Shown: positions 33,801 through 45,475, counted from the stretch's first letter. The stretch: 64,000 bases of DNA from Miscanthus floridulus (GCF_019320115.1 NC_089593.1:14846789-14910788), one strand, 5' to 3'. Notes: generated from the sequence alone by a model not told the origin. Translations and numbers: made by a program.

Positions 33801-36304
33801 TTATTTATCGTACGTGTTCCAAGAGATTAATACATTGCATGATATGTATGTAGAATTTATAATAATTACTATAGTTCTGTCTATGAAGAGATAAGGCCTC
33901 ATTTTATAGTTTTGTATAGGGCCCCCAATAATTTTCGCTGTCTCGGCCCTGCCTAGTAGGTAGGTATTTACCTGCTAGTGAAATCGCACGATCTATAGTT
34001 GGGTGAAAAAGTTGTTTCCACATAGCTCAAGTCCAGTGCATGCATGGTAAGATGACATGGGCCGTTTACACTGCACTTCACAATATTTTTCACGTGGAGT
34101 TTGCACACGCACGCATGCATGCATATCATCGACCATTGTGTAATCGGCAATGATTCGAGATTATCCCTGGAACGACTTAGCTTATTACATGATGGATTAC
34201 AGAGACAAGCAGTACACGGAACAAACAACTTTACATACATAATCTAGGGCTTTCTGTAAGGGGTTACAGTTGTGGAGCTTCAGTGCGTGTCCGTCGTCCC
34301 CGTGGCTGCCCTAGCTAGGGTTAAAAATTTCGATGAAATTTCACTGAAATTTTGTGAATTTCGGTACTTTCAGGGCTTGCAGAAAGATATCCAAATATTA
34401 CACTAACGCGTGTGTTATATGACTCTAAACTCTTTGTTTATGTTTCATGTTCTCCTACTCAATAGATGTGTAATCGTAAATCTTTTTAATATTCTGTTTT
34501 AGATCTAAGATTTTTAGAGAGAAAAAAAACAAATTTCATGTTTAAGCCTCTGAAAAAATTCAGAGAAATTTCGGTCAAGTTTTGGTAATTTCGGTGGTGG
34601 TCTAAATTTTTCTAGTACTGAAATTGAAAAGCCTGGGCTGCCCTACGTGGAATTCTTGTATCTATTTTGGATTTGAGTACTGACGATGTCTAGTCCTAAT
34701 TACACTGTAGATGCGTATCTTGAAAAAGTATTTGGGCACTGACAGATTTGCTTTGTTTTTTTCTCTTTTCTTCCTGTATTCGATCCCTAGTAGCCTTAAT
34801 ATATAGTAATCTTATCTGAGCAATGTATTTGAATATCGTATCATATCATATATACTAGCTAGTATGTTTGTGTCTTCGGTATACTTTGCATAATAATATG
34901 GATCCGCATATGATATGCCATGTTGCCCTGATATATATGGAATCGAACATATTGAAATTGCAGGTTCAAATTTCGTTATTATCCATTCATTTTGGAGAAG
35001 AAAAACTTGGCACGCAGCTGCACGGCACGCCGCTGTACATGTAGACATATATGCATGCATGATGCGTACTGGGCTTCAATTTTGCAAGTACGTGTTCGAG
35101 ATCACGTACGAAGGATATGGATGACACATGCTTACGGACGTGTATTAAGCGGAGTTCGATCGTTTAATCCCAGAAAGAGTGCTGCCGGTCCTGGGAAGAA
35201 TTTGATGCTATTTCTATTAGCCATTGTAATAGGGGATGTAATTCAGTTTACTAGCAAGGTTAGCATTGGTAGAACAGGATGCATGTGTATATGAATAATA
35301 TGATGTAGTAGTAGGGAGGGGTGACCAATCGACCGAGAGCGCCGGAGGAAAGCGCTGGATTAGCTCTCTCCCTCTGTCTGTGTAGACCGGTCGTGTATTC
35401 GTCGCACGCGTCACGCGAGCGAGGAGCAGGAGCATCAACGTGTGCCCGCGGGGCTTCTGCGCCTGCATGCATGCGATGCTCGCAGTCGCACGTCGATGCA
35501 TCCGGATCGATGCACGGAGCCGTTGAGGCGTTGACTCGTGTGAACCATGCACGGATCGGTGTGGACCGGACATACGGGACTCCTAACTAAACCTTGTCGT
35601 AGCTGTGTTTTCGATTTTGTTAGACATATGCTAAGGATCTGTCATCTGTTAGGTATAGTTTTCTTGCGACTCTTGCACCTTTTAACACTGATCATAGAAA
35701 TTGTTTTTCTCTCCTCTTGCAAAACGTGGAGCCGAGAGAAACTACGATTTATGGCTCTGATCCTTTGGCTCCGGCTCCACCTCCTCTGATACTATAACAT
35801 TGGGCCAAAGCCTGAACCAGCCTGACCAAACGGAGCCTAAGGCTAGTTGTACTTAGAAAGGTTAGACACGTGCCATACACACATATTGTGGTGCCAAAAG
35901 TGGTCATAGCTGTGTTTTCGATTTTGGTGGCAGACGTTGCCATTCACTTTAGGTTTATTTGTTACGAGCCAAACTTCTCTAACTTTGATGGAGTTTTTAC
36001 AAAGATATATCAATATCTGCAAACACAGATCATTGATAATATACATAGTGAAACTAATATGTATTTTTTTTATAAACTTAATCAAAATAAGAAACAAGAG
36101 TTTGGGTCTAGACAAAGCTAAAAGCTAGCTAGTAGGATGTGCCTAGACGGTACGGTACTTGTGTGTGACGTTTCTAGAATGAGCTCTCTCTTCTAGAATA
36201 ACCTCTACCCAGTTTCATTTTACTCACAACAAAGCAGGATTATATTGGTAATCGTTTTATTTTTCTTGAAAAAAGGCCACATGCGCATGCCCGCCATCTC
36301 CAAT
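30847..36304. other. Intergenic DNA upstream of PSK copy A
   Basis: I see no supported gene. The stretch is AT-rich, aligns with copy B 53637-59111 and contains a Stowaway-like MITE (33468-33677) and repeats of GAAATTTCGGT near 34320-34610. The part adjacent to the PSK promoter is as well conserved between copies as the gene. Confidence 0.6.
33468..33677. mobile_element. Stowaway-like MITE, copy A
   Basis: The right end, inverted, reads CTCTCTCCGTCCAGAAGCGA next to TA (33678-33679), matching the Stowaway consensus CTCCCTCCGTCC. The left end is eroded, so the start is approximate. The same element is in copy B near 56255-56459. Confidence 0.6.
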
Positions 36305-36313
36305 TATAAATAG
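36305..36313 (+). promoter_or_regulatory. PSK: TATA box of PSK copy A
   Basis: TATAAATAG lies 172 bases upstream of the ATG. The leader is C-rich. Copy B has the same box at 59112-59120. Confidence 0.75.
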
Positions 36314-36476
36314 AGCGTCTCGGCACCACCAAGACGACCACTCCAAAGTCGTAGCTCCCAACACAGCACCCATCCTCATCCTCTGTTCCACCCAGCAGCT
36401 AGCAGAGCTTCTGCTCCTCTTGCTCTTCGTCCACAACGCCACGCTGCATAGTTTCAGTATCTCAAGACCGACAGAG

Positions 36477-37037
36477 ATGAGGCGCTGCAGCAGCAAGACC
36501 TCCTCGCCCCTTGTCGCCCTCGCTCTCTTCCTCCTCCTGGTCTGCTCCTCCTCCTTCCACCGCGCCGCAGCTGCTCGCCTCCTGCAGCCTGCTGCTCCTC
36601 TTCCTCCTCTGATTGCTCACCATGGTTAGTGTTGCTGAGCCTCTGTGTTTATTGGCCCTACCAGGTTAGTGTTGCTCCAATGTTTTCTCAACTATTTCTT
36701 GTGCAGAGGATGGTGCCAAGGCAGCTGCCGCTGCTTCTTCTGCATCTGACGGCCTAGTGCTTCAGAGTGCTGCCGTGGTCGGTGGCGACGAGCTTTCAGC
36801 CTCCTCCGAGGTGACAACCGAAGACGATACTGAATCCGCTGCTCTTCATCAGTTTGAGCAGTAAGTTACAGTTTGACCTCTCTTCTCGTTCTGGTTCTTG
36901 TTCAGATGATGGGAGCAGAGTCGGAGGAGGAGGGTGCAGCGGCGTGCGAGGAGGGCAACGACGAGTGCTTCCAGAGGCGGCTGCTTCACGACGCGCACCT
37001 CGACTACATCTACACGCAGCACAAGGGCAAGCCATGA
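36477..37037 (+). CDS. PSK: Phytosulfokine precursor, copy A
   Basis: This encodes the secreted precursor of phytosulfokine, the disulfated pentapeptide YIYTQ that signals through leucine-rich-repeat receptor kinases to promote cell growth and proliferation. Exons are 36477-36624, 36707-36810 and 36906-37037, with GT-AG borders in phase, giving 127 residues. A hydrophobic signal peptide covers about residues 1-30 ([13 protein letters not shown]). A variable Ala/Ser/Glu-rich middle follows, then the conserved C-terminal region with [12 protein letters not shown] and LDYIYTQ near the end (Asp before Tyr is the tyrosylprotein sulfotransferase context), closing HKGKP. The intron 2 donor (GAG/GTGACA) is my choice: a stronger GTAAGT at 36861 would leave a 45-base intron and an immediate stop. 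Fragment length and motif spacing fit the family. Confidence 0.9.
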
Positions 37038-38060
37038 GGATGAGGATGCAGATGGAGCCATGGAGGAGGGAGGAGGTCTTGTCTCGGTTGCTACGGCCGG
37101 CGTCTAGTCGTCGTCCATGCTGGAAAGTTCGTGGAGGGAATATAATCACTTGCTAGATGAATGCTGCAACTAACACCCGTACGTCATCCGTCTAGCTAGG
37201 AGTATATATATATACTAGTAGTATGCTTGTGTACGTCTGACATCTCTTTGTACGCCGTCTCCAAGTCTAATACATGATGCATGGTGCGATTTTCTGTAGT
37301 CTTTTATTTTCTTGGTAGTATTGTCAAAAAAGAAGAGTATATGATGCATAAAATTAACGGTGAAAGGTGGTGCTATAAGAAGAGCTCTTCTCCCTCTTTT
37401 CTCCACGACATAGGAGTGGGCTAGCATACACATGACAGAGACACTGTTGCTATATTATTTGTCCACACCTTTATTCCCCCCCCCCCCCCCCCCCCCCTAA
37501 GGCGTGAACAAATAAATAACATCTCTTCTTAATCCGATGTTTGTTATTGGAGCCATCATTAGTAAATAGTAGCAATTACTCATATAGTGAATTGGCTATA
37601 AGGTTGGCTTACTAGATCGACTATCATTTTCCATTTCTCTTTCTTTTTCCTCTGCATTTACTTTGTTTACCAGCTTGGAGCGCCTATATAAAATGGGTTG
37701 TTGCATGAGATCCGTTATATTCCTCTCAATTTTTTCTCTCGTCTATCTCATTCACATAATAAGTAAAGCTCCCATGAAAATGGGCTATAAGCCCCTTATA
37801 TACGCTTCGATTCCTCTCATACGTTCGAAACGTTGCATAGCAGTGACAAAAGGTAACAAAAAGCAAAGGAACATGCCCGGGTGGTATAAAGAATTCCTCG
37901 ATAACATGTATTCTTTAATTTAGTGTGTTTGTGTCCTTGTTCATGTGTTAATTTTCTTGGCCGCGACACACATGCCGAAACATTCTAGGTGTGCCAGCAA
38001 CACGTATCCCAAAACATTCCGACACAAGTTAAACAATGATTAAATAAAAAAAAAATCAAT
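37038..38060. other. 3' flank of PSK copy A
   Basis: I see no gene. A run of about 25 C lies near 37475-37498 where copy B has only five. Copy A has CCCCTTATATACGCTTCG near 37795 at the site where copy B carries the expanded TA elements. Confidence 0.6.
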
Positions 38061-38990
38061 CACTAGTAGAGAAACAGTAGAGAAACGACTTTTAATCCAC
38101 TTTGAAATTTGGCTTTAGTCCCGGTATTTTTCGCGTCCGGGACTAGAGAAACCTTTAGTCCCGGTTAGTAGCTTCAACCGGGACTAAAGGTCCCTGCCCA
38201 ACGGCCGTTGTGGCAGACTTTTGCTGCATGGAACCTTTAGTCCCGGTTGGAGCTACCAACCGGGACTAAAGGTTAACTTTTACTCCCGGTTGGTCCCTCC
38301 AACCGGGAGTAAAAGTCTACTCCTGGCTGGAGGCTCCGTCCGGGACTAGAAATCCACCTTTAGTCCCGGTTGGAAGGCCACCAGCGCCTTCATCTCTTCC
38401 TCTCTTCTCAGCCGCCAACATCGCCCTCATCTCCCCACTCCAGTAGCGCCCTCAGCTCTCTCTCTTCCTCCCCACACTATCCACTCTCTTCTCCCCCACG
38501 CTAGCTCCCTCCCCTGGCGGTGCACCCCTCCCCTCCCCTAGCGGCGCTCCCCTTCTCTCTATCTCTCTCCCACTCCTCTTGGCAGCACATGGCGGTGCCG
38601 CCCCTCCTCGGTGGCGGCTGGCGGCCCCCACATCCTTGGCGGCGGCGGATCTACCCCTCTACTCCTCGGTAGCGGCGAATCCCGCCTTCTCGTCCTTGAT
38701 GGCAGCGGATCCTGCCTTCTCCTCCTCGGTGGCGGCGGATCCGGCCTTGTCCTCCTCGGTGGCAGCGGTCGGTGGCGGTGGCTCCGGCCTTCTCCTCCTC
38801 GGTGGCGGTGGATCCGCCCCCCTCCTCCTCGGTGGCGGCGGATCCGGCCATGTGGAAGAGTTGAAGATGGTAAGCTTTATGTTTTACTCGTGCAGACTGT
38901 CACTAATTTGGTGAAGGTTTATCACCAATTCTCCTGGCTATCAGTCATGAGCTGAAAATTTCTTACTGTTTTCTTCTAGAGCGGAGCATT
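38061..38990 (+). mobile_element. 5' fragment of a CACTA-like element, copy A only
   Basis: The fragment begins CACTAGTAGAGAAAC, the same terminus as the small element at 44567. It carries palindromes of TTTAGTCCCGGTTG / CAACCGGGACTAAA (38150-38370), then a GC-rich exon-like stretch of GGTGGCGGCGGATCC repeats ending at a GTAAGC donor near 38870. No right terminus is visible and copy B has different sequence here, so the right part was lost with local DNA. Confidence 0.7.
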
Positions 38991-39318
38991 ACGGAGAAAT
39001 ACAGAGTCATTTCTATTTTAGTGTTAAAATATTTCTAAAACGCGCATAGATTTTAATGGAGGTCGTCATCTACGTATTTCTCCGTAATGCTCAAATGCCT
39101 AGAATGTCTGGTAAACATGAAGCGGTGTCATCCACTCCGCGGCAGAAAAAGGGGCGAGGAGCACCGCGTGCATAAGCATTCGTATCATCGCATCCCGCGC
39201 TTGCCGGTTACCTTTGGCACAATCGCATGCCGTACGTGACTGTCCTAGTGTCCGTGTGAAAAACTAGCTAGCTAGTGTCCTAGTTCGTATACACAACTTT
39301 TTGAATGGTTGTGTGCAT

Positions 39319-39320
39319 GC

Positions 39321-39348
<28 letters not shown>
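39319..39348. repeat. Poly(A) run, copy A
   Basis: About 30 A in a row. Copy B has about 11 at the corresponding place. Confidence 0.9.
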
Positions 39349-39353
<5 letters not shown>

Positions 39354-39439
39354 GGGTGTCTGTGGTAGTCCTAGCGATCTAAAACAGCACCACGTGGACC
39401 CATCGGCTCCAATCAGTTTTGTACTGTAGTACTGTAGTA

Positions 39440-39442
<3 letters not shown>

Positions 39443-39473
<31 letters not shown>
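39443..39473. repeat. (TA)n microsatellite
   Basis: An alternating TA tract of about 30 bases, 70 bases before CACTA-3. Confidence 0.9.
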
Positions 39474-39477
<4 letters not shown>

Positions 39478-39807
39478 CCCACTGGGACAATCAGTCCAAA
39501 AGTTGAAGTTGCCTGCAAGATTATTTGAGTAGTGCAATGGTGCGCTACGGAAAACACGTGATTTGTCGAGTGCAAAAATCTTTGTCGAGTACCAAATTTC
39601 GGGCACTCGACAAAGACCTGCTTTGCCGAGCGCCGCACTCGGTAAAATATGACACTCGGCAAAGAGGCCTTTGCCGAGTGTTGGCACTTGGCAAAGACCT
39701 GCACTCGGTAAAGGCAGACGCTCGGCAAAGATTGGTAGGGGCCTAACGGCATCCAGCGGCGTCCTCTTTGCCGAGTGCCCCCGTTTGGCGCTCGACAAAG
39801 AATTTAT

Positions 39808-40640
39808 TTTGCCGAGTGCCAAAACTTGGCACTCGGCAAAATATTTATTTTTTTTGTTTTTTGCCACCAATTTTTTTTGAAACTTTAGTACACTACCACA
39901 AACAACATGTTTAAATTTGGGACATTTTCATTGCATTTTGGCATATTTCTATAGTTTATTTTGATTTGTTGATTTTTCCAGAAAAGGTAAGTTTGAACTG
40001 CAGGTGCATCGAATAATGGATTACATTCGTTCAAAAATGTTATCTTTATTTCTTAGTGTAAATTTAGGCTAAATCCAAGAACTGTCTCGAAATTTCGATC
40101 AACGTGCTCACGGGGCAACGCCGCCAACTTGCTCACAAACCATGTGGAGATGTCCTGGTTTGTGAGCATCGTACATGACAACGTGCTCGAAACTTTTTCA
40201 AATTTTTTCCACGGCATACGCATACGATACGGCGACAACTCGACAAGTTTCATGATTTTTAGAATTCGTTCGCATTTTTTACAATTAAAAAACCACTCCC
40301 ACGCAAGTTGGCGGTGTTGCCCTGTGAGCACGTTGATCGAAATTTCGAGACAGTTCCTGAATTTAGCCTAAATTTACACTAAGAAACAAGGATAACATTT
40401 TTTGAACGAATGTAATCCATTATTCAATGCACCTGCAATTCAAACTTACATTTTCCGGAAAAATTCAACAAAACAAAATAAACTATAGAAATATGCCAAA
40501 AGGCAATGAAAATGTCCCAAATTTAAATATGTTGTTTGTGGTAGTGTACTAAAGCTTCAAAAAAATTGGTGGCAAAAAACCAAAAAAAAAATTTATTTTG
40601 CCGAGTGCCGCCCAGCTGGCACTCGGCAAAGAGCTGCTGA
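39808..40640. repeat. Long inverted repeat inside CACTA-3
   Basis: Arms at about 39808-40132 and 40303-40640 are reverse complements over roughly 330 bp with scattered mismatches, around a 170-bp spacer. The turn is CCGCCAACTTGC against GCAAGTTGGCGG. A transcript through this would fold into a long hairpin. Confidence 0.9.
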
Positions 40641-40739
40641 ATTTTTTTAAAACTTCGCCGAGTGCCAGATCACGACACTCGGCGAAGAAAATTGACTTTG
40701 CCGAGTGCCGCCGATCTGGCACTCGGCAAAGCCGCCTTA

Positions 40740-42244
40740 TCCCTTCACCCGCGCACGGCCAGCGCGCTCTCTCTCTCTCTCTTTCTCTCATTTCTCTCTC
40801 CCTCTCACCTCTCTCTCCCTCAGCCGCCGCCGCCGCACATCGCCGGCTCGCGCCTCCGCCCCGGCCCGCGCCTCCGCACATCGCCGGCCACCGCGCCTCC
40901 CCGTGCGGCGGCCCCTCGCCGGCCGGCGCCCCCAGGCCGCCTCCCCGCGCGGGCCCCAGCGCCGCCGTGGCGCGCCCCGCCGGCGGCCACCGCCCCCGCC
41001 CGGTCTCCACCGCCCGCACCGGCCCCCTCGGCGGCCACCTCCCCTGCCTGCGCGCCCCCCTCGGCGGCCACTGCAGAAGAGAGGAGGAGGAGGCGCGCCG
41101 CGGCCACCACCCCTGCCCAGCCTCCACCGCTCGCCCGGCCTCCACCGCCCGCGTCGGGCCCCTTGGCGGCCACCTCCCCCACCTGCGCGACCCCTCGGCG
41201 GCCACCTCCCCCGCCTGCGCACCCCCCTCGGCGGCCACCTCCCTCGTCGGCGGCCACTGCCCCCACCGGCAGCCACTGTAGAAGAGAGGAGGAGGAGGCA
41301 GGGGAGAAGAGAGGAGAAGGGGAGAAGAGAGGAGGAGGGGAGAAGAGAGGAGGAGAAGGAGAAGGAAGGTGCCGGGCTAGGCCCGTCGACCCTCACGCCG
41401 CTGCGGTCGTCCCCGCCGTCATCGCCGACCCTCGTTGTTGCCATTCTCGTCGCGAAGGTGTGCCCTACACTTGTAGTCGTTAGTAGTAGTACTTAGTAGT
41501 GTTAGTAGTAGTTAGTAAGTAGTAGTAGTTAGTAGTTAGTAGTGTTAGTAGTATTGTTAGTAGTAAGTAGTGATAGTAGTAGTGTTAGTAGTAGTAGTGT
41601 TAGTGTTAGTAGTAGTTGTAGTGGTAGTACTTGTTGTTGTACTACTTCGATACTTTCATCTGCATGGAAAGAGAATTAAAGTACATGGCTCGTCTTGGTA
41701 TATATATGTTTGTTGGCCTTCGTGCCTATGTTTGGTATATATGTGGTTGTTAGCCATCGCGCCTACGTTTCTTGCAGGTTTTGGAAACCTCCCCGTGCAG
41801 GGGAAGTGCTGCCGAAATTTTCAATGGATTCTAACATATTGCCTTTTTATGTAGGAGAAGGACCCGTGGGAGGGACTCGGCGACCCCGATCGTCTTCGTT
41901 GGCGCTGCTGGTCTGCCTGCACCGCATCGCCTCGCCACTGCACCGACACGCCACTGCCCCGCTAGCCTGACTCCACCGCCACCCTAGGTATAACCCCCTC
42001 CTCCTTTGCATGCATGTTTTATATGGTCACGTAGCCCAGTTAGGCGTCTCCCGTTCGAAAGAGATACAGTCGGAGGTATGCAGATCTTTGCATATCTATG
42101 ACCGTATCTCTTTCAGATTGTCCACATATTTTGGACAGCCCGCGGATGCGTAGATGAGGTTAGTTTCCATGGTTCGCTCCGGTCCGAGACAGACTTTCGG
42201 CATCACCTCCCTGTTGTTCTCTGGATACACACTCTCCCTTGCAG
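40740..42244 (+). other. 5' region of the CACTA-3 TNPA-like gene
   Basis: A CT-rich leader is followed by a very GC-rich stretch (40810-41460) that is open in more than one frame because of composition. An AGT-repeat intron-like region (41470-41640) and a second GC-rich segment (41855-41990) follow. I cannot assign exons with confidence; the recognisable coding part starts at 42245. Confidence 0.4.
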
Positions 42245-43567
42245 GACGTGTATCGGGAGAACAACGGGGAGATGGTGAGGAAGGCCGATGCCAGGACCAG
42301 GACGCTCACCAAGGAGCAGTACCTCTCGGTAAGTATGAAACATTAATACTGACTCCTTCCATGAAGAATAGGTAGGCTTCATTTTATCTTCTGACATATC
42401 AATAACTTGATGGCATGCAGCAATGTCCTGATTGGTGCGCCAGGCACCGCCTCTGTTGGGAGGTCATTGTGGACAGGTGGCTCTCGGAGGAGTGGGCGGA
42501 GAAGCACAACATCCGTCGGGACTGCCGCCTACAGATGGGTGGGGCACCACACCACCAAGGCAACCGGAGCCTCAGCGCGTACGCCCGGACATGGGTAATC
42601 TTCTTTGTGTTTTTATCTTTATTTATTTATTCTAACGCTCAATTCTCATTACTTGTAATCATCTTTGTGTTTTCCTCGCAGTCCCAGACGCACCAAGGCC
42701 AGGAATGCAACGAGTTCATGGCGTACGCCCTGGCACACAAGGGCAAGGCGACGGCCCCGGAAGTCACCTACAACCCGGCGGACGGGCCCGAGGCGTACAC
42801 CAACGCGAGCGTCCACAGCAAGCTTAGCGAGTACACCTCGGTGGCCCACGAGCGCCATGGGGAGGACTTCAATCCGGCCACCCAGCCCCAAGACATAGAC
42901 CTCCTGATGAGGATGGGAGGAGGGAAACAGCACAGCCGGTACTGGATGGCGGACAGCACAGTCGACTCCGCCTCTGTTCCCAACCTCGCCGAGATTCGAG
43001 CAAGGAGCACGAGCTCCTCCCTCCCCATACGCTCTCGGTAGCAGAGCTCACAGCAGCAGATGGTGGAACTCCATGTTAGTACTATTTTATTCGTCATTCA
43101 TTGCTTTTACACATCTACCTTGCCTTTGCATTGTTTAAACATTGCGGGTGGAATGTTGCAGGCCGACTTGCGGAGGTTGGAGGCCCAGCAGGCGGCCTAG
43201 GCGAAGGCCCATCGGCTGGAGATGGAGGTTGTACAAGCCCAGAGGGCGGCCGAGGCGCAGAGGCTGCAGGACATGTTCAGCTTCATGGCGAGCCTTCAGG
43301 CCTTACCAGGTGTGGTCGTGCCCCAGTCGCTGCTCGCTCCAGTTGTGGCTCCTCCTCCTCCTGTAGGGACTCCGATGAGTATATATGGTTGTTTATTCCT
43401 TTAGCTTGTGCGGCCCTCCTGTAGATACTCATGAATTCTTCTCATTTGTGCAGCAATAGTCGGCGGGTTCGAACCTGACTCAAGGTGGCCCTTCTCCACA
43501 GGCCGGGTGGACAACTGGCCTTCCTCAAGGTGGCAGTTCACACTCCGAGTGGGGAGGCTGGCAATAG
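42245..43567 (+). pseudogene. CACTA-3 TNPA-like gene (Transposase_24 family)
   Basis: Exons correspond one for one to exons 3-7 of the CACTA-1 gene: 42245-42329 (LTKEQYLS), 42421-42595 (CPDWCARHRLCWEVIVDRW), 42682 to about 43074 (EAYTNASVHSKLSEY), about 43163-43379 (Gln/Glu coiled coil) and about 43454-43567. In-frame TAG codons are at 43039, 43198 and 43457. Where CACTA-1 has a TAG in the second of these exons, this copy keeps CAG. The encoded family binds subterminal repeats. Confidence 0.8.
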
Positions 43568-43641
43568 GTACCGTTTATTTGTTTCTTTTCATGTTGCATG
43601 GACTTGTGTTAGACTTAGCCTTATGTTGGACTACTACTAGA

Positions 43642-43645
<4 letters not shown>

Positions 43646-43716
<71 letters not shown>
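43646..43716. repeat. (TA)n microsatellite in CACTA-3
   Basis: About 70 bases of alternating TA, just downstream of the TNPA-like stop. Confidence 0.9.
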
Positions 43717-43719
<3 letters not shown>

Positions 43720-44566
43720 GATGGATATTATCATGGATGATGCGAATGTATGTGATGGATTGTGGACAATGGATTTGTATGTGATGTATTATGGATGGTG
43801 GATGTGTATGTGATGGAATATGGATGTGTATGTGATATATCATGTGTTGTGTGTTGATATATATGTGATTTCTTTGTTTGTGCTGATGGAAAGCAAAAAA
43901 CCAAAAAAAAGCATTTTTCCCCTCTTTGCCGAGTGCCACACTCCGCAAAGAGGGCTTTGTCGAGTGCCGTGACCATGGCACTCGGCAAAGCTGGGAAGCA
44001 GAGACCCAATTTCCCATCTTTGCCGAGTGCTAGAGCCATGGCACCCGGCAAAGAATTTTTTTTTTTAAAAAAAAGAAAAAAATTCTTTGCCGAGTGCAAG
44101 AGTATGGCACTCGGCAAAGAATTTTCAAAAAAAAAAGAAAAAAATCTTTGTCGAGTGCCGCTGAGGTGGCACTCGGTAAAGAGGCCGTCAGAGTTGATGT
44201 CGGATTTTTTTTTACCGAGTGCTGACATGACACTCGACAAAGGCTTTACCGAGTGCCCGATATGTGGCACTCAGCAAAGAAACCTCTACCGATGGGTTCT
44301 TTGTCGACTGCTCTTTGCCGAGTGCGGCACTCGGCAAAGCCTTTGCCGAGTGTTTCTTAGGCTTTGCCGAGTGCTCTGGGCACTCGGCAAACCTACTGTT
44401 TCCGGTAGTGGAGGTGCTTTTAATATCTTAATAACAGCTAGGGCGGAACAAAAATACTGATCTTGGCCTTTGTAGTATTTTGATCTGAGGATACCAGAGA
44501 TGAGATCACCGTCCAAGCAGAACGAATAACAAGGATTTCGCTGATTTTGTGGAGGTCGCGAACGCG

Positions 44567-45206
44567 CACTAGTAGAGAACAAACCTTTCATCCGAGATTA
44601 AAATGGGCTCTAGTCCCGGCATTTTTTGCGCCCGGGACTAGAGAGACCTTTAGTCCCGGTTGGTGTCTCCAACCGGGACTAAAGGTCCCTGCCCAACGGC
44701 TACTGCGCTCGGCACAGTGGCAGGGGACCTTTAGTCCCGGTTGAAGACACCAACCGGGACTAAAGGTGGACCTTTACTCCCGGTTGGAGCCACCAACCGG
44801 GACTAAAAGTCCTCCAACCTTTAGTCCCGGTTGGTAACACCAATCGGGACTAAAGGTAAACCCTTTAGTCCCGGTTGGTAACACCAACCCGGACTAAAGG
44901 ACCCTTTACTCCCGGTTGGAGCCACCAATCGGGACTAAAGGTCCCCAATGGGTTAGTTCAAAAGGAAAGCAACCCATCCATTGTTAGATGTGTTGTGTAG
45001 GTGGGGTGGTAAGCTACGCGCGAGGCAATGCATGAGGTCTTGGGTTTGAATCTCACGGGACGCAGGTGGGAGGCATTATTTTTTTTTAAAGCTGGGAGGA
45101 CCTTTAGTCCCGATTCCTCCCTTTAGTCCCAGATGCTTGCTCCTGGTGGGGAACCGGGACTAGAGGGGGTTCCCCACCAGGAGTAAAGCCCATCTTTGTA
45201 TCAGTG
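44567..45206. mobile_element. 640-bp non-autonomous CACTA element with TTTAGTCCCGG hairpins
   Basis: The left end is CACTAGTAGAGAACAAA and the right end, inverted, CACTGATACAAAGATGGGC. They are flanked by a perfect GCG duplication (44564-44566 and 45207-45209). Inside are at least five palindromes of about 40 bases built on CCTTTAGTCCCGGTTGG. There is no coding capacity. A tRNA-like module lies at 44990-45070. Confidence 0.9.
44990..45070 (+). repeat. tRNA-like module 7 in the small CACTA element
   Basis: TAGGTGGGGTGGTAAG resembles an A box and GGGTTTGAATCTC a B box, about 45 bases apart. It parallels the modules in CACTA-2 although the element family differs. Confidence 0.4.
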
Positions 45207-45475
45207 GCGAAGACCACCCATATTTTTAGCCTGACAAAGGTCTTTTTAAGAAATAGCACGTTGGAGATTATTACCTACCTCTGATAGAAGATTTCAGATC
45301 ACTCAACTCAACAGCTGTTTATTATAGGATTTTTTAAATGCCAACAAGCCAAAACTCCACTGCTCATTCATTAGCACATCAGGCAAAAAAAATGATACAA
45401 GGCCCTCTACACTGCCTTCTCCTATCGAAGCCCCTTGCTTACCACTAGATGTCCAGTGCAGCAGGTTCTCTTTAA

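Larger units (their letters stand above)
5100..39369 (+). repeat. Segmental duplication, copy A
   Basis: Homology with copy B begins at AGGAGTTCCTATC (5100 here, 50102 there) and continues in the same order: unknown ORF, mariner-like pseudogene, intergenic DNA, PSK gene and downstream flank, to about 39369, where copy B is interrupted by CACTA-4. The alignment is broken in A by CACTA-1 with nested CACTA-2 (8889-30843), a 572-bp A-only segment (5171-5742) and a CACTA-like fragment (38061-38990). Outside indels the copies differ at roughly 1-2% of positions by eye. Confidence 0.93.
39543..44410 (+). mobile_element. CACTA-3, same family as CACTA-1
   Basis: The right end, inverted, reads CACTACCGGAAACAGTAGG. 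The left end is a decayed match (CGCTACGGAAAACACG) at 39543. Flanks GTG and GAG would be a 3-bp duplication with one mismatch. Both ends carry TTTGCCGAGTGCC hairpins. The element is about 4.9 kb and holds a TNPA-like gene but no recognisable TNPD, so it is non-autonomous. Its left half contains a long inverted repeat. Confidence 0.88.

Noticed and set aside
36811..36860. Extending PSK exon 2 to the GTAAGT donor at 36861
   Set aside because: It would leave a 45-base intron and produce a stop at the junction, losing the YIYTQ-containing exon.
37475..37498. Poly(C) run as a regulatory G-quadruplex element near PSK
   Set aside because: Copy B has only five C at the site, and homopolymer length is unreliable in assemblies.
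40600..41500. Several long overlapping open frames on both strands
   Set aside because: The stretch is extremely GC-rich with CCGCC/GGCGG repeats, so stops are rare in all frames. Protein-like composition is absent and it lies in the 5' region of the CACTA-3 gene.
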